Source of the DNA: Zoroaster sp. YZ-2022
Lineage: Eukaryota > Echinodermata > Asteroidea > Forcipulatida > Zoroasteridae
Reading direction: 5' to 3'
Assembly (NCBI GenBank): GCA_029582265.1
Contig: CM055837.1
Location: forward strand, 3,953,148-4,017,147
DNA: 64,000 nt
A program made the translations under genes and the position numbers. How positions within the stretch are numbered: position 1 is the stretch's first letter; each line of letters begins with the position of its first letter. A model generated the notes under the pieces. The model made no database searches. It was not told the DNA's origin and saw nothing but the letters and a program-made list of their open reading frames with translations. Positions 23,357-38,898 of this stretch are shown piece by piece.

Positions 23357-24204
23357 CCAATGGCGATGAGGAAAAGTCAAATGTCATCTGTTATACATGA
23401 TTGTCTTCAATCATGTCAATCATGTCAATCATGTGCAGCATTCATGATCACATATCATGACATGATATGGACCATGGTCATGGACAGACATCATCACCAT
23501 GTAACATTAACCCATTACAATTTACATTCTTATTTTAAAAAAACACCCGATCATGACATGGTTTAGTTTATCTTATTTTACTCAATATAATATTCATAAA
23601 GCAATAACAAAAATATAAGTAATTTATACAATATATAACTTACATTATCACTGCATATCATCAGAATAATTCATACATTATTTCAGTTGTTTGGTTAAAT
23701 TTATCACAGACAAATATTCGTGAATCGTGAACACTTTCTGTCACCGGTCTGGTATCCCAGCGTGCCTGGTAACCATAGAGTTAATACATAGAGTTATGCT
23801 GGTAACGTACCCTTTGACACTTTTAACTTACTAAATATTTGTAATATTTTTCTTTTAAATTATTATTTTAAATATCAGAAAACAACAAAATATGATAACA
23901 TTTTATTAAGTGTATTTTGCTAATTTTGTTCTTGTCAACAATAAAGTCAGGTTGCGTAAAATTTTAGAAAATTTTGTTTGTTAAATTTTAAGGAAGCTAG
24001 GGATTCTAAAGGTCAAAGGTCGGAACAACAAAACCATGTGTCGTTGATGAAAGCTGCTGAAGTTATTACAGCCTGACCAAAATTCTTCTTTTTTTGGCGA
24101 TCTGTAAAACTGATTGCGTACTTTTAGACAAATCTTATGAAATCAAAAGTCATAGCATAATGCAGTTTCTATTAATCCAATTTTTATTGTGAGAAAGTTG
24201 TTGA

Positions 24205-28462
<4,258 letters not shown>

Positions 28463-29052
28463 CATACAAGCCATGGGGGTATGGGGTTAGGCGTCAAGTT
28501 TTATTGAAATCTATGATTTACATCATTGCAACTTAAGAAACTATCCAATGCCAGAGATGATCAACTACAATTACTAGAGGCATACAGTCTGTGAGGGGGG
28601 GAATGAAAATTGGGTTTTATGGAAGTTTATAAGTTAATTTTTGTTATTGTGAATGTCACTATCATCATCAATCGACCGTGGAGCAGGTGACTTCTTATGT
28701 CATCCGTGCACATCAGTCTAGGCTAGAACAGTTATTTTATCGGACTGGAGATTGAGTGTCTCCCAGAAACCTCTGTATGTAGTTGAGGTAGGAGGTGTGC
28801 CGATGACCTGCTTTTGCCGAAGGACAGAACATACAGAGTGTATGTACATTAGTTAATCGATCCTAGTAAAAGACTTTTAAGGAAACCCATGTAACTGACC
28901 GAACATGGCAGAAATGTTTTAGTGCAGCTTATAACACAATGTTCAATTCAATTACAAAGAATTATACTTTAACAAGTCAGTTGCTTTATGTCTATCTTTA
29001 TTCACATGAAGTATCACGGGTCAGAGCTGATTAACAGTGTTACATGTTCCCA
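28463..29052. other. TFB1M downstream region
   Basis: No further TFB1M coding exon could be identified here, and no repeat was recognised. Presumed 3' UTR or intergenic. Confidence 0.5.
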
Positions 29053-29322
29053 TTAACCCTAACTACCCCAAATCCTGCAAAATCCTCCGAGGGGCACTTT
29101 TTGGGAAATTTTCAGCACTGTTGGAAACTGGTACTTTCACCTCTTCAAATGGGACAAAATTACTACCTGGCAAGAAGTACAGGCCATAAGTGCTGAATAT
29201 GAAAGATCAATGAAAATGCATGGTGCATTTTGAAGATAAGGGCATGTTTCCAAAAGTGCACTGATGGTTTTTGGAGGATTCAGGAAGGTTCCTAGCCAGA
29301 ATACCTAGGGGGTTAGGGTTAA
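29053..29322. mobile_element. MITE with TTAACCCTAAC end, copy 2
   Basis: Inverted counterpart of 21913-22180, with TTAA at both ends (TTAACCCTAACTACCCC ... GGGGGTTAGGGTTAA). Confidence 0.87.
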
Positions 29323-29373
29323 TAAGCTTATTTTACAGCCACATTACATATGAGACCTGCTCCAACAAAACCA

Positions 29374-29552
29374 GGACAAAGTCACCAGAAATACTTGTTG
29401 GTTTTTGAGTGTTTTTTGAGTGTTTGAAGGGTTGTTATTACTTAGTCCCATCCCCAGTGGGTGCTACCCAACTGTACCACACACTGGGGATGGGACTAGG
29501 TGATAAAAACCCTTCAAACACTCGAGTATTCCTGGCGACTTTATCTCGTATT
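29374..29552. mobile_element. Hairpin MITE (~180 bp)
   Basis: ACAAAGTCACCAGAAATACT and TTTGAAGGGTTGTTATTACT with AGTCCCATCCCCAGTG are answered by CACTGGGGATGGGACT, AAAACCCTTCAAACACTC and AGTATTCCTGGCGACTTTA. The loop is about 25 bp, so nearly the whole element can fold. Confidence 0.8.
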
Positions 29553-29866
29553 TGATACTCATCTAAATCTATTTATAAGGAAGTGTTTTACTTAGCAGCT
29601 TAAGAGCCTTACAATCAGGGACAACATTCTTGGGACACTTGATGTCCCACCTCCCCTTCTTACAATGTTGTTATGTTTGCTGTCATTCAAAAGAGTTAGC
29701 ACACTGACCATGTAACGCAACCAGAATGTGCACCTACATCCTGCAGACATGCTGAACAACAGTGTATGAGGGAGATGGGTGGGGTAGGGGGAATGTCCCC
29801 ATTGTAGATGGCAACCAATAAGGCAAACACTAAGGTGACATTTCAGACTGTTTATCGCTGCACTCA

Positions 29867-29872
29867 ATTAAT
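29867..29872 (+). terminator. Candidate TFB1M polyadenylation signal
   Basis: AATAAA on the plus strand, 1.4 kb past the stop codon and beyond two MITEs. Weakly supported. Confidence 0.25.
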
Positions 29873-30050
29873 AAAGCTCTGCATGCAATTTATAACATAA
29901 CAGCAAAAATAAGATCAGATTTTGATTGGAAGAGCCAATCAAATGATCGTTGCATTAAATAACCAGAAGTTTAACTGTTGTTTTGTCATATTTTCTTCAT
30001 CATTTTGGCAATAAATTTGCTACCTGCCAACTTGCTTGTTTTTTGTTTAC

Positions 30051-30056
30051 TTTATT
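30051..30056 (-). terminator. Candidate poly(A) signal of the 30.7-34.4 kb gene
   Basis: AATAAA (followed by G) on the minus strand, about 660 bp past the predicted stop. If it is used, the 3' UTR contains the MITE at 30379-30650. Confidence 0.3.
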
Positions 30057-30378
30057 CAAATTTGTTTTGATTTGGAGCTTGATGGAGGCCTGACACTAGC
30101 GAGTTGTTGACTAAGACCCTGTTACCAGTTGATGATCTAAGATGTGAATACCCCCTCACTCCCCTGCCCCCCCCCACCCAAAAAAACCCAAAGCAAACAA
30201 ACCAACACAAAAAATTTCTAGGCAGCAGGCATCATCATCCCCTTTTGGACTTTTACGAAAAACAACCACAAGCCGTACTCTCCTGTGACTCGAGACTTTG
30301 TGACCAAAGGTTATTCCAATGCTTGAAATTTGTTTCTGTCACTCAGCTGGATTTTGGGCAGCACGAACAGCCTGATCG

Positions 30379-30650
30379 TGTTAAGGGACAAGGGCCAAAG
30401 TCATGGTACAGCCAAGCCTTTGAGAAGCCCGGCCAGGCCCAGGCTTTCCCCCTGCCTGCAGGCCTATATAATGAGCTCTGCTTGCCTGGGCTAAGCCCTC
30501 CAGAAGCCCAGGTTATGTTGATTGGCAGGTACTGTATTGTTACAGGATTAGGACTCGCAAAAGACAGATTAGAAGGCCAGGTAGCCTGTGCCTGGCCAGG
30601 CTTCTCAAAGGCTTGGCTGTACCATGACTTTGGCCCTCCTCCCTAAGGTC
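30379..30650. mobile_element. MITE with ~60-bp terminal inverted repeats
   Basis: TTAAGGGACAAGGGCCAAAG ... GCCAAGCCTTTGAGAAGCC at the left is answered by GGCTTCTCAAAGGCTTGGC ... CTTTGGCCCTCCTCCCTAAG at the right. A 180-codon plus frame (30104-30646) crosses it and is an artefact. Confidence 0.85.
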
Positions 30651-30711
30651 ATCTATAATTGATCTATGATCTATGCGCCAGCTAAACCCATATGTAAATC
30701 TGCTACATGAC

Positions 30712-31680
30712 TTACACTGCTGGCAAAACAAAATCTGTCGGTTTGTCTTCGCTCTCGAATATCATCAAGTGTTGTGTCCTCTTCCGTTTGTCCATTTCAA
30801 GTTTTGTAATAAACTCCTGTACTCTTTGCTGGAGCGCAGCATCCCCTACGGTGTTTTTATTGTCCTGCTGTGCAAGCCACATTTTCCTTCTGAGAGCCAT
30901 TTCGGCAGCGGTGATTGCATCGATGTGTGTCAAACGACTCAGCTCTCGTCTTGACCGACCGTGCAAGAGTGCCGCACTAGCTGTTTGAGGTCGCCCTTGT
31001 AAGCTGCTACGTCGTAGCAGGGAGGGGTTTGGTTCAGTGACAAGGTAAGGATTCTTTCCCCCAGCAGGGGCTGATGATGGGATACTTATCTGTTCAATCC
31101 CAAATGCGCTTTTCGAGCGTCGCCTTGAAGCTCCTTTAGCTGTGTCGTCAGTGTCATCTGTATCCACACTGTGCCAATTGAATCTGGTCTGAACCGGTTT
31201 AGACTGGATGTGATTTGTTTGACTCTGGTCCTGGTTGGCTTGAACTGGTTTAAACTGGTTCTGGCTTTTCTGCCTGACTCCAGGTGCAGTCTTGGCTCTG
31301 ATGCTGATTCTCTGTTTAGTTGGAGACATGGATGCATGACCACTGACTGTCCAAAGTGACTCCACCCCATGTGTTCTTCTCCCACTAAAGTTCTGCAGGG
31401 AACCGGCCATGTGGTGACCTGAAGTCAAGGGTCTTGCAACAGGGAATCCCATATAAGATCTTCTCACTGAGTCTTGCATGTGAGTGGATGAAGAGTTTCC
31501 CTGGTGTCCATTCGTATGAGTTGATGAAGGGTTTCCCTGGTTTCCACTTATGTGAGTTGATGATGGGTTTCCCTGGTGTCCATTAGCATCTGTTACTGTT
31601 ATGTTGGTGTTTATTGTCTTTGAAGACAAATGTTGCGATGAAGGGCTAAGGTGCAATTGTTGCCCTGATGATGAGGATAA
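30712..31680 (-). CDS. Unrecognised gene, coding exon 3
   Basis: Codes residues 130-451 from the acceptor TTTTCCACAACAG. Ends in DFVLPAV and TAA at 30714-30712. The final bases CCAGCAGTGTAAGT could be a donor rather than the end. Confidence 0.75.
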   Translation of the reverse strand, partial: LSSSSGQQLHLSPSSQHLSSKTINTNITVTDANGHQGNPSSTHISGNQGNPSSTHTNGHQGNSSSTHMQDSVRRSYMGFPVARPLTSGHHMAGSLQNFSGRRTHGVESLWTVSGHASMSPTKQRISIRAKTAPGVRQKSQNQFKPVQANQDQSQTNHIQSKPVQTRFNWHSVDTDDTDDTAKGASRRRSKSAFGIEQISIPSSAPAGGKNPYLVTEPNPSLLRRSSLQGRPQTASAALLHGRSRRELSRLTHIDAITAAEMALRRKMWLAQQDNKNTVGDAALQQRVQEFITKLEMDKRKRTQHLMIFESEDKPTDFVLPAV

Positions 31681-34396
31681 CTGTTGTGGAAAATGAAAAA
31701 AGGACATTGCATTCAAAATTTGTTAACGTATTTAGTAAAATATAATTATAAATTTGTTTGTTCTTTATAATGATCAGTCAATGTGCATATAAACTAAACT
31801 ATATAAATTGCAGTTCAATTTGATATTTATTGACCTCCTTTGAAAGTTAAAGATTAAGTGTATAATTTGTAATTAAAAAAGTAATCAAAAGGTATATTTT
31901 AATGTCAAACTTCCTTGATAGTATCAATTTTCCCTAGAAATAATTTAGATTAACAAAAGTGAAATTATTGCCAAGAATTTTATCAGAAAGAGTACTTTTT
32001 CCTAAATTCCACATAAGAATGGATATGAATAGTCTTAAAACATTTTCACAATTTTCTCTTCAACGGCAAAACAAAATAGGGTAAATCTTCACAAGCTGGC
32101 TGATTCAAAGATAGCAATTGTGCATAGAAGACGTTGTGCCAATATTACCAATTTGATCCTTCTTTTTTAATGCCAAAATGATACGGATGTTATAACTTTG
32201 ACTCTCAAAAAATGCATATCTTCTTAGGTTCTCGACTTTCACTTACATTTTGACTGCTTATTGATCTTCTGGGTTTCATTAACCGGCCTTTCATTGACCG
32301 GTTTCCTGGGGATTGGTGCCCGGGGCCAACAATGCGATCCGCCCGTGCGACATCCAGCAATTGCTGCTGTGACAACAAAGAGTGGAAACCTCTCTTCACC
32401 TGCAAAAAATACAATGTATACAGATTAAAGATTAACTTCCTTGCATTAAAATAGTACCATTTGTTGTGCATTTTCACGAAATTTATCCGCGAAAAAGGTG
32501 TACTAGTGGGGAAAAAGACGGGAAGCATAGACAGACCACAAAGAAATAAGGCGGACCAACAACCCGACAGCTACAAGTTTTACCTAACCCGACAGACAAC
32601 TCAGAATTTACATAGATACAGGTAGAGAGATGTGATAAATTACAACCTATACAGGGCCCGTAAATAGACAAATTCGAAAAAAAGGTGATTAATTTTTTTT
32701 AGTAGGGGGACATGGAACTCGGGGTTCTTTTTCGGAGACATGGAACTAAAGTTCGGTCGATAGAAACACTTCATAAAAAAGGCAGTTATTTTCGTATTTG
32801 TTGTGGAATGCGTAACGTGCTTGTCAACATACGTTCGCATACAACCCACAAATAGCCATTTCCAGATGTGTTGTACATCTTGATTCAAAGAAAGGATACT
32901 TTTAAAAGTAGTTTTTCCATCATTGCCATTGTCGGCTTAAAAAAAACAATAAAATTAGCTCAAACTTTCATATGTTGGTTATTAAGTGAATGGGCCTCTC
33001 TTGAATCAATGGAAGAAAGGAGTTTTAGCCAACATTACCAATAGTGTATAATGGCCTTGACGGGAGATAAGCAACGGCGCACCCAGGATTTTGTCTTGGG
33101 GGGGCTCAAAGAAAATGTTACTGTCACAAATCAACTAGGCCTAGTATGTATATGTACGTATGTATAATATGTATGGATGGATCTTCCCATTAGGAACTCG
33201 GTAACCTCCCATGGAGGGGCATAAACGCCAAGCTGGCAAGAGCCAATCTCACTCACACACAAACATTAGTGTATCGTCTATAATTACGAACTGCACAAAT
33301 CAATCAATTGTGATTCAGTAACTACCTACTTTCCATCAATGGGCGGCAAATTCCATGAACAAGTGGGCGGCAAACCCAGATCCTACCGGTAATCTTTTTC
33401 TTTTTTGTTGTTGCTAAAACGGTGTCACATAATAATTATTTATATCAGATTACTGTTAACAAATAAAATTAAAACCCTAACCTGGGCATGTATGTGATGT
33501 GTAATTTGGAAAGGGTAGGATTGCAGGCCTTTTTAATGCCCTGCACATAGCCGAGTTAAAGAAAATTGGAGAAAAGGAAGCAACACATGATAAAATAAGA
33601 TTGGATCTGGTCGTTGCACCAGAGTGACATGTTCATGCATATTCATTATACAACATCTAAAAATAAATCATTGTGGGTAAACAAAAATGTATTACTTTTT
33701 CCTTACACTTGTCCGGCATTCCCTTGAAAAGGGAAAAACACTTAAATTTGAAAAATGCCGGAACCACGTAAAATATATTTTAGCCGGGACAAATTGGCAC
33801 GTTGGTTTAAAATGTTTATGTTATTGTTGCAAATTTAAACAATTATAGTGAGATTTCATGAGACATAATAAAATAATTTTGGCAGAAAGAAGAAAAAATG
33901 CGAGTGGCATAAGATGAAAAGAAATCCACCCTTTCTCCTCCCCCTCTCTCTCTCATTTTTTCCTTCTTCTTTTTGTCCCTTTTTTTTCGTGGACCCTCTT
34001 GGGGGGGGGGGGGCTCAAGCCCCCCGAGCCCCCCCCCCCTTGGGTGCACCGTTGGAGATAAGGATAACAATATTAACACACTATGCGAAGCATAATACAC
34101 AAATAGAGAAACGACACTGAGACGGACAGACAGACACTGAAAAAAAGACCACTGAATCCCACCTTCTTTTTGTCATCTTCAATGTCCGCCACACTCCGGT
34201 ACTGCTCCAGGCTGATCCCCTCGATGGCGAGAGCCAGCTGGCGTTCCTCGGACTGATTGGCCAACTTGGCTTCGCTATCGTCATAAAACCCAGAACCCGA
34301 GACCTGCTGTCCTTCGTCGGTAGAAGTCGGATCCTTGTCGGGCTTAGGTCGGCTCTGGTCCTTGGCCGTCGTAAATCTGATGATATTTCCGGCCAT
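30712..34396 (-). CDS. Unrecognised three-exon gene, 451-aa Ser/Gln-rich protein
   Basis: Exons 34163-34396, 32247-32399 and 30712-31680 on the minus strand, all phase 0 with good GT-AG signals. Residues 1-78 are charged and end in an acidic/basic helix-like stretch (SEERQLALAIEG ... DIEDDKKK). Residues 79-129 are basic (GRLMKPRRSI). Residues 130-372 are low complexity, with three ~12-aa repeats of GHQGNPSSTH (about 163-196), a Gln-rich block and RRRSKSAFG. Residues 373-433 look helical and charged (RRELSRLTHIDAITAAEMAL, EFITKLEMDKRKRTQ). No signal peptide, membrane segment or known catalytic motif was seen, and I do not recognise the family. The ATG at 34396 follows no in-frame extension. 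The stop TAA lies inside AGT|GTAAGT, a perfect splice donor, so further exons to the left are possible. It converges on TFB1M. Confidence 0.75.
32247..32399 (-). CDS. Unrecognised gene, coding exon 2
   Basis: Codes residues 79-129 (VKRGFHSLLSQQQLL ... RRSISSQN). Acceptor ATTTTTTGCAG, donor GTAAGT. The strong donor and 51 whole codons support it. Confidence 0.8.
32872..33060. repeat. Diverged relatives of the 81-bp unit
   Basis: TGTACATCTTGATTCAAAGA and AGCCAACATTACCAATAGTG match the unit of the array at 57085. They sit in intron 1 of the unrecognised gene. A similar stretch is at about 32095-32160. Confidence 0.5.
33061..34162. other. Intron 1 remainder, low-complexity
   Basis: Contains G and C homopolymer runs (33990-34040), CT-rich sequence and a fragment CGGCGCACCCAGGATTT that looks like a transposon end. 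No exon was supported. Confidence 0.5.
34163..34396 (-). CDS. Unrecognised gene, coding exon 1
   Basis: Codes residues 1-78 from ATG 34396-34394 (MAGNIIRFTTAKDQ...). Ends AAG AAG before GTGGGA. Confidence 0.75.
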
Positions 34397-35053
34397 TTCA
34401 TTTATTTAGCCGTCATTTGTTTTTTAATCGAGCTGCAGATACATTTTCGAATATTGATTATTTTGATAGTGTTATCTCCATATCAGGATTACTCATGACA
34501 TTTTCAATTTAAAGTGAAGAATCATAACGAGTTTAAAAATAACGAGTTTAAAGTTTAAAAATCGAATTTCACATCCATAAAATGAAAAGTGTAACTAGCA
34601 GTGACTCATATTTCCTCGTCATAACATCTTCAGAATATCCTTTCGATTTCGAAACGAATTTTGAACCACTATTTCGTACACAAATGCCGCCTGTAATTCG
34701 GTTAATCACCGTGTCGCTCCTACGCTGTATGTTTGTCGTTTCTGTCCCGTCGAAATCCTCGCATACCGCTGCTCGGTTGAAGTACCATCCTAAGTTCAAA
34801 GTCATATTTGAGATGCATAATGTAGCGTCATTATTTCCAAATCGTATAGAGCATGGTTTACTTGCTATAATGATTTCGTCATGAGCTGTTTGCACGGATT
34901 AAACATGAATTGATATTATTGCCATAGGACTGGTATGTAGCTCAGCATATAGCATTTTCAAATGGTCTCTCTTTATAGAAAATCGTGGTTCAGACGCTGC
35001 GCATAGCATGACCCGATGTGTTTATTTTATTTGGTTTAAATATCGCGTCACAG
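34397..35053. other. Upstream region of the unrecognised gene
   Basis: Presumed promoter of the minus-strand gene. Overlapping frames on both strands at 34569-34895 (about 100 codons each) have no recognisable feature. No TATA box was assigned. Confidence 0.4.
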
Positions 35054-35219
35054 ACCAGACCGGTCACAGAAGAGTAAGCGACCTGCTCCCTCGACCAGGT
35101 TCGTCAGTGACCAAAGAAACTGGGGCGATGATGATCGTTCTGACGGCTCCAAGGAAATTGTGGTGAAAACCATTTACAGACGCCGTTCTTTCAACGACAA
35201 GGTCTATAACAGTTACTGA
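35054..35219 (+). CDS. Candidate orphan terminal exon
   Basis: After the acceptor-like TATCGCGTCACAG there are one base and 54 open codons to TGA, without any ATG. The peptide is hydrophilic and compositionally protein-like: SQKSKRPAPSTRFVSDQ, NWGDDDRSDGSKEIVVKTIY, RRRSFNDKVYNSY. It is richer in G+C than its surroundings. No partner exons were found, so it could be the last exon of an unannotated gene, a pseudo-exon or chance. The product is not recognised. Confidence 0.35.
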
Positions 35220-37380
35220 GTGTGCCCATCTAAAGTAGGGCCTAACCTTGTTGAATAATCACGTGTCAATCTAAGTTATACCTTGTCGAGTAACCATGGA
35301 TACATTTTCCACAAATCATCAGGAGATTTGATCTATAACAGAAACAGGATTGTCACTCAGATATCTATTTTTTTTTCGTTTCGTTGATTTGTTCAGAACG
35401 AATAATTTCACATATGTTACCGAGACTTGATGTGATGTTGTCAGCGTGACGATGATCGGGTAAGACGTGACCGGCAGTCGGGCGTCTGGCGGACTGGTGG
35501 TTCGTTCTTCGTGTACTGTACTGCCGTTGATTAGACTTGTCAAGTCATTTGTCAGATTTCTCTATACGTATTAACTGTCTGTGACGGCGGAGAGGGATTG
35601 GGGAAGTCTTCCCAATGGAAAACAAGTTTCTACCATGATGGTGGATTGCGGCAACGGGCCTGCCCCCCCCCCCCCAAAAAGTCACTTTAAAATCCAACAG
35701 AAATCAAAGAGTTTGTAATTGTTCTTCCCGTGGTATACACAAGCCAGGATTCACCCTGTACTGAGGTGGGACCTGAACCACATGCATTAGGCCTTAATGA
35801 TTCACGCGAGGCTTCTTCTAGATGAACCGGACACTCGTTTTTTCCTCAAAATAAGGATCCACTCCTGATTCACAGTTCCTGATTGAGGAGGTCCCTCCTC
35901 AGTTTTCCTTACCTAATAGCGTCTCCCAGCCGAGCCTCAAATTGTTACTGGCCACTTTAGTGCAGACGATATTGTTCGCAGATTTTCAACAAAGTTTTGA
36001 GATAAATTTCTTATCTTGTATTTGCCAACTCGGCGAATACACAAGAAGTCAACAATTTGCTATTGTCCTAGGCGACACATACTGAGGGTCCGTTGCTATA
36101 TGATATGAGTGCATGTTGTCATCGAGAACCGCACACTCGAGTAGAACAAAAGCCGTCTGTTTATCAAATGATAAAGTTCAAGATTCTCCTTGGTGGGAGA
36201 GTTATCGGGATGTAACAAAATTAGGGTTTCCCAAAACTGACGTGTCTGTGCGCTTACAAACTCACGGTGCAGGTATCGACCCCACGACCAGATCTTGGGT
36301 CGATTACGTTGAAAATGAATAGGAATCGTATTCGAATACAGTTTAATCTAATTTCAATATGACAACATATACGATAGTGATTACAATGTATTCGACCCCA
36401 GATCTTCCCCATAATCTATTTCTAAGGTATTCTAACCAGACTGTACCTTGGTGTATGTTGTCTAATTTTACACCAGAAATACTGTTTGCTGTTGCTATGG
36501 GAATGCATCATTAAAACCACATTATGTTGCTTCAAATGGAAACAAAGTCCAACAATGAGCGTATCAATTTACTCTACCCGCTCTACATAGAATTGCTACA
36601 GATTTTAAGGTTGTTGAAGTGGTGTGCATGTGCATGCACACTGTGAATTCACTATAGTAAAGTACATTCAAAAATATGCGCATGGGTTTTGTAATCGTCA
36701 CTTGTTTCTTGCAATGTTCAAATGATTTTCATCTTTCGAACGTTGAATACAATGATAGTTTACAAAATAACGAAGTGCTTACTTTATCTGAACATAAAAT
36801 TATTATTCTCTTTGATTGCAGTGTCCAGGGGGTCCACTTATGAAGATATCTGACGGATCTTTTATTGAATAAATACTGCGCCCTTTTTATTTATTGTGTA
36901 CAACATCTTTCGCACGGCCTACCATACCAACATGCAGCGTTGGATTCGTACTAATTATTCGTTCAAAGTGCATTTTTTAACTTGGTCAAAATAACTGTAT
37001 CAACTTAACCTGTTGGCCTCTTGTATTATTATAATAGGGTCTACATTGTCACATTCCTACAAATATATATATATATATTGAAATGAATTCAATGATAATC
37101 TGATGCAAAGTGATTCAAACTAAATGGATCTGTGGTATAGATACCGGTTACATTTCGAATAATAAGGCAACGTGACAGAAACAGAAAAAAACTCAAAATA
37201 GAGTTTTGTAATCAAGTCGTAAACATAGGCCTATATTTATACAGAAACACGATAGAGGAGGCCAGATGGCAAGCTTCATATAGGCGTGCTCAAACGCGAT
37301 GTCGGAGCAGAAACGGTGGAAGAGCTGGCCAAGTGCATGGAGGACAGGAGTGATTGGAACATCCAGAGGCGATCCCGCCT
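35220..37380. other. Intergenic, nothing recognised
   Basis: Only short frames (for example 36113-36322) without features. A C12 run lies near 35668. Confidence 0.55.
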
Positions 37381-37560
37381 TAGTGGCGTAACTATGGGGG
37401 TGGGGGCCACGGAGGGCACGTGCCCCCGTGCCAAGGTCTTCCCCCTCGGGTTCCCAATTCAGAATTTTGAGAAAATAGGTCCCCATTTGAGGCTGCAGGA
37501 TACAAAATGTTCAAGAATTGACAGTACTCCTCTGAAAATTGAACTCTAGTTACGCCACTG
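37381..37560. mobile_element. MITE with AGTGGCGTAACTA ends
   Basis: TAGTGGCGTAACTATGG at the left and CTAGTTACGCCACTG at the right. About 178 bp with a G/C-rich left part (GGGGGTGGGGGCCACGG). The overlapping frames inside have no coding meaning. Confidence 0.82.
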
Positions 37561-37837
37561 TCCCGCCTCAGTGCGGGCAACGTAGTAGCGATCTCCTGTG
37601 CTGACTAATAATTGCTTACTCCTGCAACAAAATATATTAAAATAATATGTACTTTTGTGGTTGAGTGTTTTAAAATACAATGCAACGCTACTTTTGATTT
37701 AAAAAAAAAACCTCAAAACAACAGACAGGTATGAAGGCATGCCTTTTCAACCCGTATAGATATCTCATGCAGTGAGTTTGTCGTACAGGTTTTAGTAAAC
37801 AGTGTTGTCCACTTATAGAAACATCACTTCGCTAATA

Positions 37838-37970
37838 ATGAAATACGCACACTTGTTTCTGGTTTATGTTCCTTGCCTTGTCGTGGTTTTCTTTCATCGA
37901 TGGGAAAGTCAATATCTTCCACAAAATAAGAACAATAAATATTTTGCAAACTTCAAGACTCAAGACACGG
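37838..37970 (+). CDS. Candidate first exon with signal anchor
   Basis: ATG AAA TAC opens a frame with a hydrophobic segment (LFLVYVPCLVVVFF), then a polar stem-like stretch (HRWESQYLPQNKNNKYF). It reaches GACACGG|GTACGT, a plausible donor. This is the pattern of a type II membrane protein start (as in Golgi transferases), but the tRNA array follows and no second exon was found. Confidence 0.2.
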
Positions 37971-38158
37971 GTACGTGTTATTCATGCGTCCGGTTTGTTT
38001 GCTGATGTTGAGTAGGATTTCTCATTCGCAATACCGCTGATGAAAGTTGACACCGTAATATAAGCTCTTAACCTTAAAGTTAAATATGTACAACTACAAG
38101 TAGCAGGCATTTACCCTGCCCCCATCAGGCTTTTAGTTGTATTGATCTTCATTTCAAT

Positions 38159-38231
38159 TACAAGGTAGGGGACTTGAACCCATGACCCTCAGATTAAAAG
38201 TCTGATGCTCTACCGACTGAGCTAACCGGGC
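38159..38231 (-). tRNA. trnK-UUU: tRNA-Lys(TTT), unit 1, edge copy
   Basis: Body and anticodon are intact, but the 3' acceptor strand is replaced by flanking DNA (two mismatches, a G-U pair and a changed discriminator). The array edge falls here; it may be inactive. Confidence 0.65.
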
Positions 38232-38336
38232 TCTGACAACGCATACGGAAGACTTGTCTAAATTGTAAAACCTTAGATCAGCGAAACCACAAGGAAAACT
38301 TCAGACACGTTGATATAACAATGAGCAAAAAACATT

Positions 38337-38409
38337 AGACACCGCTCGGATTCGAACCGGGGATCTCCTGTTTACTAGACAGGCGCTTTGCCAACTAAGC
38401 CACGGCACC
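38337..38409 (-). tRNA. trnT-AGU: tRNA-Thr(AGT), unit 1
   Basis: Anticodon loop CTAGTAA. The acceptor has three wobble pairs and the T stem one mismatch. The same T-stem change occurs in the outlying copy at 58302. Confidence 0.8.
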
Positions 38410-38501
38410 ACACACAACACTTGGCAAGAACTAATAGTCTATTTTGTGAAACTATGACCTGCGAGATTATGAACAATAGTAGAAGTTTTCAAAAAACAAC
38501 T

Positions 38502-38575
38502 AGGCGTCGCCCGGATTCGAACCAGGGATCTCCTGTTTACAAGACAGGCACTTTAACCAACTAAGCCACGACGCC
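38502..38575 (-). tRNA. trnT-UGU: tRNA-Thr(TGT), unit 1
   Basis: Consensus copy. Acceptor GGCGTCG/CGACGCC, anticodon stem CCTGT/ACAGG, loop CTTGTAA, discriminator T, T6 run ten bases downstream. Confidence 0.95.
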
Positions 38576-38648
38576 ATCTCGTACATATTTCATAGTTTGC
38601 TAGACACAGTAGATCTACAAGTTAACAGAAAAGTTAACAAAATAAACA

Positions 38649-38721
38649 CGCCCGGTAGGGGACTTGAACCCATGACCCTCAGATTAAAAGTCTGGTGCTC
38701 TACCGACTGAGCTAACCGGGC
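38649..38721 (-). tRNA. trnK-UUU: tRNA-Lys(TTT), unit 2
   Basis: Acceptor GCCCGGT/ACCGGGC, D stem GCTC/GAGC, loop CTTTTAA, discriminator G. Unique T-to-C at the first anticodon-stem position. As in all Lys copies, the T stem ATGGG/CCCCT has one T-C mismatch. Confidence 0.92.
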
Positions 38722-38825
38722 TCTGACAACGTATACGGAAGACTTGTCTAAATTGTAAAACCTTAGATCAGCGAAACCACAATGAAAACTTCAGACACGT
38801 TGATATAACAATGAGCAAAAAAATT

Positions 38826-38898
38826 AGGCACCGCCCGGATTCGAACCGGGGATCTCCTGTTTACTAGACAGGCGCTTTGCCAACTAAGCCACGGCGCC
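38826..38898 (-). tRNA. trnT-AGU: tRNA-Thr(AGT), unit 2
   Basis: Consensus copy. Acceptor GGCGCCG/CGGTGCC, anticodon stem CCTGT/ACAGG with loop CTAGTAA, T stem CCCGG/CCGGG, discriminator T. Confidence 0.96.

Noticed and set aside
23129..23566. 145-codon plus frame and overlapping minus frames
   Set aside because: They read through the foldback and its palindromic minisatellite.
30104..30646. 180-codon plus-strand frame downstream of TFB1M
   Set aside because: It spans a MITE with long terminal repeats and has Pro/Lys low-complexity ends; not protein-like.
34569..34895. About 100-codon frames on both strands upstream of the unrecognised gene
   Set aside because: Mutually overlapping, no splice or motif support, composition not convincing.
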